Shown here piece by piece: positions 17,502-25,283 of a stretch of 64,000 nt of DNA. The stretch is from an uncultured Oscillospiraceae bacterium (GTDB lineage: Bacteria; Bacillota; Clostridia; Oscillospirales; Oscillospiraceae), in contig CAKUAS010000004.1 of assembly GCA_934636655.1 (NCBI GenBank), positions 62,001 through 126,000 of the forward strand, in the 5' to 3' direction. The notes under the pieces were generated by a model. That model did no database searches and was not told the DNA's origin. It was given only the letters and a program-made list of their open reading frames with translations. A program made the position numbers and the translations under genes. Positions within the stretch are counted from its first letter, which is position 1; the number at the start of each line of letters is the position of its first letter.

Positions 17502-18497
17502 TTACTTTCTTTTCTTTATCTCTTCGATTATTGCCGGAACGAGGCTGCGGTAGTCGGCTACGGCACCGTAGTGGGAAATATCGAAAATGGGAACGCCGGA
17601 GGTATGGTTAATGCTGATGATGCACTTGGAGTTCTGCATGCCGACCTGATACTGAACAGAACCAGATATAGCGATGTTTATGATGTGGTCGGGCTTGACG
17701 GTCGCGCCGGACTGACCGATCTGATCGTCGTGGGGCAGCCAGCCGTTATCCACAAGCGGCCTTGATGCCGCGACCTGACCGCCGAGAAGCTCAGCCAGTT
17801 CACCGAGCATCTTGAGATCGTCCTCGCTCTTTATGCCGCGTCCGCCGCATACGAGGAGATCGGACTTATCGATAGGCTCGCGGTCACAGACCTTCTGAGT
17901 AGTATCGAGGACCTCAAAGCAGTCCTCCACACAGACGTTTACGGTCTCGGTGATCACTTCACCCTGACGGCTTTCGTCCACCTCGAGGGGAACGAACATC
18001 TTAGGACGTACAGTCGCCATCTGCGGGCGGCACTCGAGGATAACGATGTGAGCAAGGATGCTGCCGCCATATGCGGGAGTGGTCTGATAGAATACATCGT
18101 CCTCGTCATAGCCGAGGTCTATCGCGTCTGCGGTAAGACCGGTCTTTAGGGAGACCATCACGCGCGGAGCGAAGTCACGGCCGAGGCTTGTTGCACCGTA
18201 GAGGATGATAGAGGGCTTGTACTTTTCGGCAAGCTGAGTCATAGCCTGCTGATAGGGACGTGCGCTGTAATTTGCAAGTGCTGCATCCTCTGCAACGATG
18301 ACCTTGTCAGCGCCGTGTGCGATGAGAGTGGAGGCGAGCGCCTTAACATCGCTGCCAAAGAGGATAGCGTAAATGTCCTCGTCGTTATGAGCTTTCAGCT
18401 CCTGCGCTTTCGCGAGCAGCTCGAGAGAAACTGGATTGAGAACGCCGTTCTGCTGTTCGGCAAATATCCATATGCCTTTGTAATCTTCTTTTGCCAT
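17502..18497 (-). CDS. etfA: Electron-transfer flavoprotein alpha subunit (region 1)
   Basis: EtfA binds FAD and, with EtfB, passes electrons to or from the acyl-CoA dehydrogenase encoded two genes upstream. The 331-residue protein has an N-terminal alpha/beta domain and the C-terminal FAD domain with IGQSGATVKPDHIINIAISGS and QYQVGMQNSKCIISIN. The usual NKDP(E/D)APIF segment that follows is INHTSGVPIFDISHYG here, so the conserved Asp is missing; the paralogue at 44914 shows the same departure. GAGGAGGT precedes the ATG. The gene is 12 bases after etfB. Confidence 0.92.
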   Translation of the reverse strand: MAKEDYKGIWIFAEQQNGVLNPVSLELLAKAQELKAHNDEDIYAILFGSDVKALASTLIAHGADKVIVAEDAALANYSARPYQQAMTQLAEKYKPSIILYGATSLGRDFAPRVMVSLKTGLTADAIDLGYDEDDVFYQTTPAYGGSILAHIVILECRPQMATVRPKMFVPLEVDESRQGEVITETVNVCVEDCFEVLDTTQKVCDREPIDKSDLLVCGGRGIKSEDDLKMLGELAELLGGQVAASRPLVDNGWLPHDDQIGQSGATVKPDHIINIAISGSVQYQVGMQNSKCIISINHTSGVPIFDISHYGAVADYRSLVPAIIEEIKKRK

Positions 18498-18509
18498 ATC
18501 AGCACCTCC

Positions 18510-19295
18510 TCAGACAAGATGCTCGCTTGCGAGCATATCAACGAACTGCACTGCCATTTCCTCGGCAGAGCCCTCAAAATACTTAGTGTCGGTATTGCGC
18601 TTGGGCGGCTCGAATACCTCCTTGGTGGAAGAGGGAGAGCCGGGAATACCGGTACGGGTAGTGTCGGCCTCGAGCGCTGCCGCATCCCAAACGGTTCTGG
18701 GCTTCTTGAGAGCCTTCATGATGTTTATGGGCGTTGCATAGCGTGGTGTGTTTATCTCGCCGCATACAGTTACCAGTGCAGGCAGCTTTGCTCTTACGCG
18801 CTGAGTGCAGTCCTCAAGATTGCGGTCGCATACGACCCAGCCGTCCTGAACATCTATGCTCGTTGCAAGGGTGATCTGCGGAACGTTGAGGTAAGCCGCG
18901 GTAGCGGGGCCGGTCTGCGCAGTGTCGCCGTCGACCGCATGGCGGCCGAAAAGCAACAGGTCATAGTCGCCGATCTTCTCGGCAGCTTTTGCAAGGGTGT
19001 AAGCCGTTGCAAGGGTATCTGCGCCGCCGAATGCGCGGTCGGACAGGAGGTAGGCTTCGTCACAGCCGAGAGCAAGGGCCTTTTTGAGCATATCCTCAGC
19101 CAGCGGGGGACCCATGCTTATCGCGGCGATGGTAGCTCCGTACTTTTCCTTCAGCTGCACCGCAGCCTCTATTGCGTTTGCGTCGAGGGGGTTTATCATG
19201 CTCTGCACGCCCTCGCGCTTGAGGTTGCCGGTCTCCGGATCGAGCTTAACGTCGTCCGTATCGGGAACCTGCTTAACAAAAACTAATATTTTCAT
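18510..19295 (-). CDS. etfB: Electron-transfer flavoprotein beta subunit (region 1)
   Basis: This is the 261-residue small subunit of the ETF dimer. It has the start MKILVFVKQVPDTDDVKLD, the segment ALALGCDEAYLLSDRAFGGADT and the nucleotide-binding motif GRHAVDGDTAQTGP. A DGDTAQ-type motif is found in ETFs that bind FAD in the beta subunit, including bifurcating ones; AMP-binding ETFs differ here. That is suggestive, not proof. It lies between the acyl-CoA dehydrogenase and etfA and is strongly similar to the paralogue at 44114. Confidence 0.93.
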   Translation of the reverse strand: MKILVFVKQVPDTDDVKLDPETGNLKREGVQSMINPLDANAIEAAVQLKEKYGATIAAISMGPPLAEDMLKKALALGCDEAYLLSDRAFGGADTLATAYTLAKAAEKIGDYDLLLFGRHAVDGDTAQTGPATAAYLNVPQITLATSIDVQDGWVVCDRNLEDCTQRVRAKLPALVTVCGEINTPRYATPINIMKALKKPRTVWDAAALEADTTRTGIPGSPSSTKEVFEPPKRNTDTKYFEGSAEEMAVQFVDMLASEHLV

Positions 19296-19316
19296 TTCTA
19301 TCTCTCTCCGAATTAA

Positions 19317-20450
19317 TTACTTTGCCAGAACAGCGCCGCTGATGACCATGCGCTGGATCTCGCTGGTGCCTTCGCCGATCTCGAGCAGCTTTGCGTCGCG
19401 GTAGAAGCGCTCGACGTGGAACTCGCGGCTGTAGCCGTTGCCGCCGAGTACCTGGATGCATTCGTCGCAGATCTCGCAGCACCACTTGGAGCTCATGAGC
19501 TTGAGCATAGCGGCCTCAACGGTGTGACGCTGGCCTTCGCTCTTCATCTGTGCGGTATCCCATACCATCAGATCCATTGCGCGGATCTTTGCTGCCATGT
19601 CGGCGAACTTGAATGCAACGCCCTGGTACTTTGCGATGGGCTTGCCGAAGGTGACGCGCTCGTTTGCGTAGTTCTTTGCGACCTCCATTGCGTGCTGTGC
19701 AAGGCCGGAAGCGATAGCGCCGATAGAGATGCGTGCGCCGTCAAGAGCCATCATTGCGATCTTGAAGCCTGCGCCTTCCTTGCCGACGAGTGCGTCTGCC
19801 GGAAGCTTGATGTTATCGAAGCTCAGCTCGCAGGTAGCGCTGCCGCACATGCCCATCTTGTGCTCGAACTTACCGACGGTCAGACCCTCGGCGTCCTTGG
19901 GGACGATGAAAACGCTGATGCCTTTTGCACCCGCTTCGGGATCGGTCTTGGCCATGATCAGATAGTAGTCTGCAACGCCGGAGTTGGTGATCCATGCCTT
20001 ACCTCCGTTGAGAACGTAGCTGCCGTCGGGCTGCTTTGCTGCAACGGATTTGATCGCTGCCGCGTCGGAGCCTGCGTTGGACTCGGTCAGACCGAATGCG
20101 AAGATCTTGCCTTCAGCTGCGAGGGGGAGGTAGTGGTTCTTCTGCTCTTCGCTGCCGTGAACATAGATCATATCGGCTGCGAGCCAGTCGGCGTCGAGGA
20201 ACAGAGCGACAGAAGCGCTGCCCTTTGCGATCTCGTTGATGACGATCTCGCTCATGACTGCATCGCCGCCGCCACCGCCGTACTGCTCGGGGAGGTGGAT
20301 GCCCATCAGGCCTGCTTCGCACAGCTTCTTGTGAATATCCCAGTCAAAACCGTTTTCGTCCATCCACTTGTCGCGAGGCTCGACCTCGTTTTTTGTGAAC
20401 TCTCTTACCATGTCGCGGATCATGATTTGCTCTTCTGTGAACTTGAACAT
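19317..20450 (-). CDS. Acyl-CoA dehydrogenase (enoyl-CoA reductase), first gene of region 1 operon
   Basis: This 377-residue flavoenzyme belongs to the short-chain acyl-CoA dehydrogenase family. It has FGLTESNAGSDAAAIK and WITNSG (FAD/substrate loops), GYSREFHVERFYRDAK and the catalytic Glu360 in LEIGEGTSEIQR, the same position as in butyryl-CoA dehydrogenase. With its linked ETF it probably works as an enoyl-CoA reductase under anaerobic conditions. It starts with AAGGAG upstream of ATG. It heads the operon with a 134-base leader. It is closely similar to the enzyme at 42926. Confidence 0.92.
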   Translation of the reverse strand: MFKFTEEQIMIRDMVREFTKNEVEPRDKWMDENGFDWDIHKKLCEAGLMGIHLPEQYGGGGGDAVMSEIVINEIAKGSASVALFLDADWLAADMIYVHGSEEQKNHYLPLAAEGKIFAFGLTESNAGSDAAAIKSVAAKQPDGSYVLNGGKAWITNSGVADYYLIMAKTDPEAGAKGISVFIVPKDAEGLTVGKFEHKMGMCGSATCELSFDNIKLPADALVGKEGAGFKIAMMALDGARISIGAIASGLAQHAMEVAKNYANERVTFGKPIAKYQGVAFKFADMAAKIRAMDLMVWDTAQMKSEGQRHTVEAAMLKLMSSKWCCEICDECIQVLGGNGYSREFHVERFYRDAKLLEIGEGTSEIQRMVISGAVLAK

Positions 20451-20488
20451 TTTCTTCTGGCTCCTTATTAATAAAATTGAATGTGTTA

Positions 20489-20533
20489 CATAACAGTTTG
20501 ACTGGCGAGATATAATAGCTGAAAACTGTTATG
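20489..20533. repeat. Inverted repeat in the leader of the region 1 operon
   Basis: CATAACAGTTT (20489-20499) and AAACTGTTATG (20523-20533) are perfect 11-bp arms 23 bases apart. They lie downstream of the predicted minus-strand transcription start, so they could be an operator or an RNA hairpin in the leader. The core TGTTAT recurs in CTGTTATAC at 20750 and ACAGTTATAC near 20703, on the regulator side of the same intergenic region. Confidence 0.55.
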
Positions 20534-20590
20534 TTTCTGTAACTGGTGAATGAAGTGACTTGGTTTAAAATCAACCCTCTTACTGTGAAA

Positions 20591-20619
20591 ATAATAACAT
20601 GACTGCAACAGAGTGTCAA
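20591..20619 (-). promoter_or_regulatory. Sigma-A promoter of the acyl-CoA dehydrogenase-etfBA-CaiB operon
   Basis: On the minus strand TTGACA (20619-20614) and TATTAT (20596-20591) are separated by 17 bases. Transcription would begin near 20584 and give a leader of about 134 bases before the dehydrogenase ATG. Confidence 0.75.
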
Positions 20620-20796
20620 CACAAAATGCTGAATATTAATTGTTTTCGGCTTTCTGACATAATCGCGTCCAAAAACTAACAATTATGGCCAAATTTCATA
20701 CAACAGTTATACCCACAAGTATGGTAGACAATTATATTGTGTTTTATTCTGTTATACTTTTAACTTGAAATTTGTGAACAAATATCGAAAAAACAC

Positions 20797-20825
20797 TTGA
20801 TAGGCACTATGCTTGTCGGTATAAT
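20797..20825 (+). promoter_or_regulatory. Sigma-A promoter of the YtoI-like regulator
   Basis: TTGATA (20797-20802) and TATAAT (20820-20825) have a 17-base spacer. They lie about 40 bases before the regulator ATG. Together with the minus-strand promoter they make the 413-base gap 20451-20863 a divergent control region; no reading frame of note lies in it. Confidence 0.75.
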
Positions 20826-20863
20826 TACTACACAGAAAAAGACGAAATGAGTTGAAAAATAGA

Positions 20864-22165
20864 ATGTCAATTAAGAATGAGCTTATATTATCGTATATTA
20901 AAGAGCTTGATGCGGGTACGAAGATATCTGTTCGCCGCCTGTCTGAAATTTTGGACGTAAGTGTAGGAACTGTTTATAAGGCCATAAAAGCTGCCGAGGC
21001 GCAGGGACTTGTCGTTACGAAGCCCAAGTCCGGCACATTTAAGATAGACTCGAGTGTAGCCGGTGAACCTGAGCCGGTGAGCCTAAAACGGGCCGTGAAG
21101 CTTCTTGGGCTTACCATGATAATCGATCCCGCCGATGCCGACAGGCTGATAGAGCGCATTATAATATGCGACGGCGGAGAGATGCAGCTCCACCGGGCAC
21201 TGTCCAAAGATCCGAAGGAGAATGTCAATGTCCTTTGCATGGTCGGCGACAGGCCGGATATGCAGGCGCTTATCGTTGAACTCGGCGCAAACCTCATGCT
21301 TACGGGCGGCGCGAGCGCTGCTCCGCTCACGCTTATCCATGCCGAACGTGCCGGACTTTCTGTCATAAGCGCTCTGCAGGACAGCAGAACGATAATGATG
21401 CTGCTTGAAAAGCTCAAGTCCACCGCCATTGAAAGCACGGACGAGGCTCAGGCGTGGATGAAGATGCCGCAGTATTTATATAGTAACGACGTTGTCGCCG
21501 ACTGGCACAAGCTGTGCGAAGATATATCGCTTCAGACATATCCCGTCGTTGACGAAAATCTTCGGCTTTGCGGCGCACTGGACGTTCCGAGGGCGTTTGC
21601 GGCCAACCCCTCGCAGCGCATATCGGGCATTCTTCGCCCTGACGGACAGTGCATGCATTTTGACTGCGAAACGCCAATGACAAAAATTGCGGAAGAAATG
21701 CTTCTTTCGGGAAACAGCATTGCCGCTGTGACGGACGGCGACAAGGTCAGCGGCGTTTTGGATTCAAACGATGTACTGCGCTATTTCATGTTTTCGGGCC
21801 GCGACGGAGGAGTTCCGCTGTTCGAGTCATTCCTTGAAGCATCGGATGTATCCGATACGGACGAGGAGAAGTATTACAATATCCGCATCCCGAACAGAGG
21901 AGAGGCAGACCCGTCGGAGTTTACGTTGCCGGTCGTGCTGACTGCGGCCTTGCGCCATGCGAGCGAGCTTCTGGGTGCGGGCTGCGTTATAGAAAGCGGA
22001 ACGTTTTTTGCGTCCAAGACGATAGGCGTTCACGAGAGCCTTATGCTCTCAAGTAAGCTTACACGCCGCGGCGAGCAGGGCTGCACGCTCGAAGAGGAGA
22101 TATTCGACGACAGCTGCTCGTATACAAAGGCGATACTTATGTTTACGGCAAAGCAAGGAGATTAA
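20864..22165 (+). CDS. YtoI-like regulator: HTH, DRTGG, CBS pair, hotdog domain
   Basis: This 433-residue cytosolic protein has a GntR-like winged helix at about 1-65 (KISVRRLSEILDVSVGTVYKAIKAAE), a DRTGG domain at ~68-185 (ELGANLMLTGGASA), a CBS pair at ~200-315 (MTKIAEEMLLSGNSIAAVTDGDKVSG) and a C-terminal hotdog/thioesterase-like domain. This is the layout and length of Bacillus YtoI. CBS and hotdog domains suggest it senses a nucleotide and a CoA thioester. I start at ATG 20864, which matches the YtoI N-terminus; TTG 20852 adds four residues. It lies between two acyl-CoA transcription units and is their likely regulator. Confidence 0.8.
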   Translation: MSIKNELILSYIKELDAGTKISVRRLSEILDVSVGTVYKAIKAAEAQGLVVTKPKSGTFKIDSSVAGEPEPVSLKRAVKLLGLTMIIDPADADRLIERIIICDGGEMQLHRALSKDPKENVNVLCMVGDRPDMQALIVELGANLMLTGGASAAPLTLIHAERAGLSVISALQDSRTIMMLLEKLKSTAIESTDEAQAWMKMPQYLYSNDVVADWHKLCEDISLQTYPVVDENLRLCGALDVPRAFAANPSQRISGILRPDGQCMHFDCETPMTKIAEEMLLSGNSIAAVTDGDKVSGVLDSNDVLRYFMFSGRDGGVPLFESFLEASDVSDTDEEKYYNIRIPNRGEADPSEFTLPVVLTAALRHASELLGAGCVIESGTFFASKTIGVHESLMLSSKLTRRGEQGCTLEEEIFDDSCSYTKAILMFTAKQGD

Positions 22166-22171
22166 GAGAAG

Positions 22172-23311
22172 ATGTACAGATTCAGTGAAGATCAAAAGGC
22201 TTTAAAAGACAATGTCAGCCGCTTCGTGCGCGAAGAAGTCATGTCTGAGGCTCAGGAGCTTGACAGAAACGGAACTTTCCCGACGCAGCTCATAAAACGC
22301 TGCGGTGAGCTCGGGCTGGTCGGTCGGGAGCTTATGACGGACGGCAGCTACAGGGCATCGGAGATGTGCGTTATTTTTGAGGAGCTTGCTCGCGGCAGCG
22401 CATCGCTTGCACTTGCGCTCGTTCCGCACGTTCTCGCTTTTGATATAATGAGTAATGTCGTATCTGCGAAGTTCAAATCGGATGTTATAGAGCCTGGATT
22501 TGGCCTTAATAAACTCGTCGCCTATGCAATAAGCGAGGAAAGCGGCGGTTCTGATGTTCTCGGCATAAATACGACGGCCATTCGCCTCGGCGATGAGTGG
22601 GTCATAAACGGCTCGAAATCCTGGATAACCGCTTCCGGCAAAGCCGACGGATATCTTGTTGCGGCTCGAACGGCGCTTACCGGCCGCAGCCGCGATATAA
22701 GCCTTTTCTATGTCGATGCTCAAACTGAGGGACTGACTGCCGACACCGGCTCACCGATGATCGGTCTCAACAGCTGCCCGACGGGACGCGTAACGTTCAC
22801 TAACTGCCGCATACCTGCCGAAAATATGATCGGGGAGGAAAACCAGGGATATGCGCTTTTAAAGCCTACGCTGCAGCTTGGACGTCTTGCGGTGTCATCT
22901 ATCGCTGCCGGCATTGCCGGAAGGGCGCTTGAGCTTGCAAATGATTATTCGACGGCTACAGGAAAATATGGCCGCAATCTTTCGTCTTATCAGGGAATAG
23001 CGTTCATGCTGGCAGAGATGTATACAAAGCTGTCGGCGTCAAAATGTATGATTTACTGTGCGGCCGAACAGTACGACGCAAAGGAGCGTCAGGCGGCAAC
23101 GGATGTCGCGGCAGCAAAGCTCATGAGTACGGAGCTTGCCTGCGAGATATGCAAAAGTGCGCGCCAGATCCATGGTGCAAACGGCCTGTCCGGCGATTTT
23201 GAGGTCGATCGCTGCTTCCGCGACGCGCAGATGCTCACCATTGCCGAAGGAACTTCGGAGATATGCAAGATAATTATTTCAAACGCGGTAATAAACTCGG
23301 CAAACAAATAA
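22172..23311 (+). CDS. Acyl-CoA dehydrogenase, second type
   Basis: This 379-residue member of the acyl-CoA dehydrogenase family keeps the flavin/substrate motifs (YAISEESGGSDVLGI, SWITASG) and the catalytic Glu359 in MLTIAEGTSEICK. It is clearly more distant from the other two dehydrogenases in this window than those are from each other. It starts 6 bases after the regulator stop, so the two are one unit, and it may share the ETF encoded on the opposite strand. Its substrate is unknown. Confidence 0.88.
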   Translation: MYRFSEDQKALKDNVSRFVREEVMSEAQELDRNGTFPTQLIKRCGELGLVGRELMTDGSYRASEMCVIFEELARGSASLALALVPHVLAFDIMSNVVSAKFKSDVIEPGFGLNKLVAYAISEESGGSDVLGINTTAIRLGDEWVINGSKSWITASGKADGYLVAARTALTGRSRDISLFYVDAQTEGLTADTGSPMIGLNSCPTGRVTFTNCRIPAENMIGEENQGYALLKPTLQLGRLAVSSIAAGIAGRALELANDYSTATGKYGRNLSSYQGIAFMLAEMYTKLSASKCMIYCAAEQYDAKERQAATDVAAAKLMSTELACEICKSARQIHGANGLSGDFEVDRCFRDAQMLTIAEGTSEICKIIISNAVINSANK

Positions 23312-23317
23312 ACAGCT

Positions 23318-23345
23318 AAAGCGGTGTCGTATACGACACCGCTTT
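23318..23345 (+). terminator. Hairpin terminator after the second acyl-CoA dehydrogenase
   Basis: AAAGCGGTGTCG pairs with CGACACCGCTTT around TATA: a perfect 12-bp stem that begins 6 bases after the stop codon. The sequence after it is AT-rich but not a pure T tract. Confidence 0.7.
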
Positions 23346-23371
23346 AAAATTTATATGTTACCAAAATGTTC

Positions 23372-23400
23372 TTGAATTTTTGCCTGTCAGCCTCTATAAT
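23372..23400 (+). promoter_or_regulatory. Sigma-A promoter of the division and cell wall cluster
   Basis: TTGAAT (23372-23377) and TATAAT (23395-23400) are separated by exactly 17 bases. This places the start of transcription near 23407, inside the MraZ repeat array. Confidence 0.8.
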
Positions 23401-23404
23401 CAAA

Positions 23405-23434
23405 AGTGAAGTGGCGCAAAGTGGTGCAAAGTGC
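23405..23434. promoter_or_regulatory. MraZ operator repeats
   Basis: GTGG/GTGC boxes recur with 10-base spacing at 23411, 23421 and 23431 within a repeating AAGTGGYGCA unit, plus a further GTGA at 23406. MraZ proteins bind tandem G-rich repeats with this period upstream of their own gene. The array directly overlaps the predicted transcription start, so binding should repress. Confidence 0.75.
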
Positions 23435-23468
23435 ATCGAAAATGCGCAAAAAAACGGAGGTGAACGCG

Positions 23469-23885
23469 TTGACAGGCGAATATAAACACAGTATTGACAG
23501 CAAAGGCCGACTGTTTATTCCTGCAAAGCTTCGAGACGAGCTTGGCGACGTGTTCTACATCACGCTTTCAATGGATAACTGCCTTTCTGTGTACAGTGCC
23601 GATAGCTGGAAGGAATTTTCCGACAAGGTCAATGCCATGAGCTATGTAAAGCAGCGCAAAATGCGGCCGCTTTTTGCATATGCGGCAAAGTGTGAGCTTG
23701 ATAATCAGGGGCGCACGCTTATCCCGGCGCATCTGCGCGAATACGCGAATCTCAGCAAGAACGTTGCCGTAATCGGCTGCAATAATCACGCCGAGATATG
23801 GAATGAGGAGAGCTGGAACAAGCTTTCCGAAAGCGAGATAACGCCTGAAAATATTGCGTCTGTAATGGACGAATTGGAGTTTTGA
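23469..23885 (+). CDS. mraZ: Transcriptional regulator MraZ
   Basis: MraZ is a ring-forming DNA-binding protein (two AbrB-like SpoVT folds) that controls the division and wall cluster it heads. The 138-residue protein has both family repeats: GEYKHSIDSKGRLFIPAKLRDEL and, in the second half, CELDNQGRTLIPAHLREYA. I start at TTG 23469, since GGAGGTG lies 6 bases upstream and the product then begins MTGEYKHS like other MraZ proteins; an upstream extension to 23406 would read through the operator repeats. Confidence 0.94.
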   Translation: MTGEYKHSIDSKGRLFIPAKLRDELGDVFYITLSMDNCLSVYSADSWKEFSDKVNAMSYVKQRKMRPLFAYAAKCELDNQGRTLIPAHLREYANLSKNVAVIGCNNHAEIWNEESWNKLSESEITPENIASVMDELEF

Positions 23886-23886
23886 T

Positions 23887-24825
23887 ATGCCGAAAGAAGC
23901 AAAGCACATATCTGTGCTGCTAAATGAATGTATAGAGAATTTGAACATTAAACCTGACGGGATATATGTTGACGGAACGCTGGGCCTCGGCGGGCACTCC
24001 GAGCAGATCCTGAAGCGCCTTGATACCGGCAGGCTCATAGGTATCGACCGCGACGAAAGCGCTATCAGGCGGACCGGTGAGCGCCTTGATGGGTATGCGG
24101 ATAAAATGACGCTCGTGCACGGCAACTTCTGTGATGTTTCGCAGATACTCGATGAGCTCGGTATCGACGCGGTGGACGGGATGCTGTTTGACCTCGGCGT
24201 ATCGTCGCCGCAGCTTGATGAGGCCGAACGCGGATTTTCATACATGAACGATGCTCCGCTGGACATGCGCATGGATAATACGAGCGTACTTACGGCGTAT
24301 ACCGTCGTTAATGACTGGGACGAAACAGAGCTTACTCGCATCCTGCGCGATTTTGGCGAGGAGCGATATGCGCGCCGCATAGCCTCGCGCATTGTCGAGC
24401 GTCGAAGCGTAAAGCCGATTGAGACAACGCTTGAGCTTGTGGATACGATCCGTTCGGCCATGCCCGCCGCAGCTTTGCGTGAAAAGCAGCATCCTGCAAA
24501 GCGCAGCTTTCAGGCGATCAGAATTGCCGTTAACGACGAGCTCGGAGCGGTCGACAGAATGATGAAAACAGCGCCGGACAAATTGAAAATAGGCGGCAGA
24601 CTGTGCGTCATAAGCTTCCACTCACTTGAGGACAGAATAGTAAAAACGGGCATAGCCGCAAGGGAAAACGGCTGTACCTGCCCGAGAGAGGCTCCTATAT
24701 GTATCTGCGGTTTCAAGCAGACGCTCAGGAGTGTATACAGAAAACCGATACTGCCGAATGAGGATGAGCTGAACTTCAATCCGCGCGCGAGAAGCGCAAA
24801 GCTCCGCGTTGCCGAAAGGGTGTAG
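23887..24825 (+). CDS. rsmH: 16S rRNA (cytosine(1402)-N4)-methyltransferase
   Basis: RsmH (MraW) methylates C1402 in the decoding centre of 16S rRNA. The 312-residue protein has the start HISVLLNECIENL, the SAM motif YVDGTLGLGGHSEQIL, the FDLGVSSPQLD motif, and the C-terminal KRSFQAIRIAVNDEL and VISFHSLEDRIVK signatures. It follows mraZ by one base. Confidence 0.96.
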   Translation: MPKEAKHISVLLNECIENLNIKPDGIYVDGTLGLGGHSEQILKRLDTGRLIGIDRDESAIRRTGERLDGYADKMTLVHGNFCDVSQILDELGIDAVDGMLFDLGVSSPQLDEAERGFSYMNDAPLDMRMDNTSVLTAYTVVNDWDETELTRILRDFGEERYARRIASRIVERRSVKPIETTLELVDTIRSAMPAAALREKQHPAKRSFQAIRIAVNDELGAVDRMMKTAPDKLKIGGRLCVISFHSLEDRIVKTGIAARENGCTCPREAPICICGFKQTLRSVYRKPILPNEDELNFNPRARSAKLRVAERV

Positions 24826-24831
24826 TATTCC

Positions 24832-25218
24832 TTGAAAAATCCCGGCTGCGAATATCAATACGGCTCTAAGCGCAAAAGAAAACGCGCCGATAAACCAGAG
24901 TCCAAGCTGCGGAGCATTATGCCGTCAGTGCTTATGACTCTTCTTGCGTTAATGAGCGCGGCACTGCTTGTGCTGTCGCTTTTCCTGCGCGCAGAACTCA
25001 CGGAGATAAATGATAAAAACGTTGAGCTGAAAAGTGAGCTTGGCAGTTTGCGAGAGGAAAACCGACGACTGCGCATAGAATATGAGTTTTCGCAAGACCT
25101 TGATGCGCTTGAAAGGGATGCGAAGAGCAGGCTTGGAATGCAGAATGTGCTCCAGCGTCAGGAAGAAATGATATACACAGCTCCCGAGGATAAAGCAGTA
25201 ATAATCGATAATGGATAA
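24832..25218 (+). CDS. ftsL: FtsL-like cell division protein
   Basis: This small bitopic membrane protein of 128 residues has a basic cytoplasmic N-terminus (YGSKRKRKRADK), one transmembrane helix at about 31-53 (VLMTLLALMSAALLVLSLFL) and an extracytoplasmic coiled coil (IEYEFSQDLDALERDAKSRLGM). Size, topology and position between rsmH and the division transpeptidase identify FtsL or DivIC-like function, linking FtsQ/DivIB to FtsW and the PBP. The TTG start at 24832 is preceded by AAAGGGTG; no better start is visible. Confidence 0.8.
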   Translation: MKNPGCEYQYGSKRKRKRADKPESKLRSIMPSVLMTLLALMSAALLVLSLFLRAELTEINDKNVELKSELGSLREENRRLRIEYEFSQDLDALERDAKSRLGMQNVLQRQEEMIYTAPEDKAVIIDNG

Positions 25219-25283
25219 GCTGCATAATTTGCACGGTAAAAATATAGTATGTACTAATATATTTTTGCCGGGAAGGAGCAGCT

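Noticed and set aside
16207..20450. Carnitine (cai) operon as a firm call for region 1
   Set aside because: A CaiB-like transferase, ETF and dehydrogenase fit, but no carnitine transporter, CaiC ligase or CaiD hydratase is present, and aryl-lactate type pathways use the same enzyme classes.
19416..20471. 351-codon plus-strand frame opposite the acyl-CoA dehydrogenase
   Set aside because: Antisense shadow. The dehydrogenase on the other strand has full family motifs and a good start.
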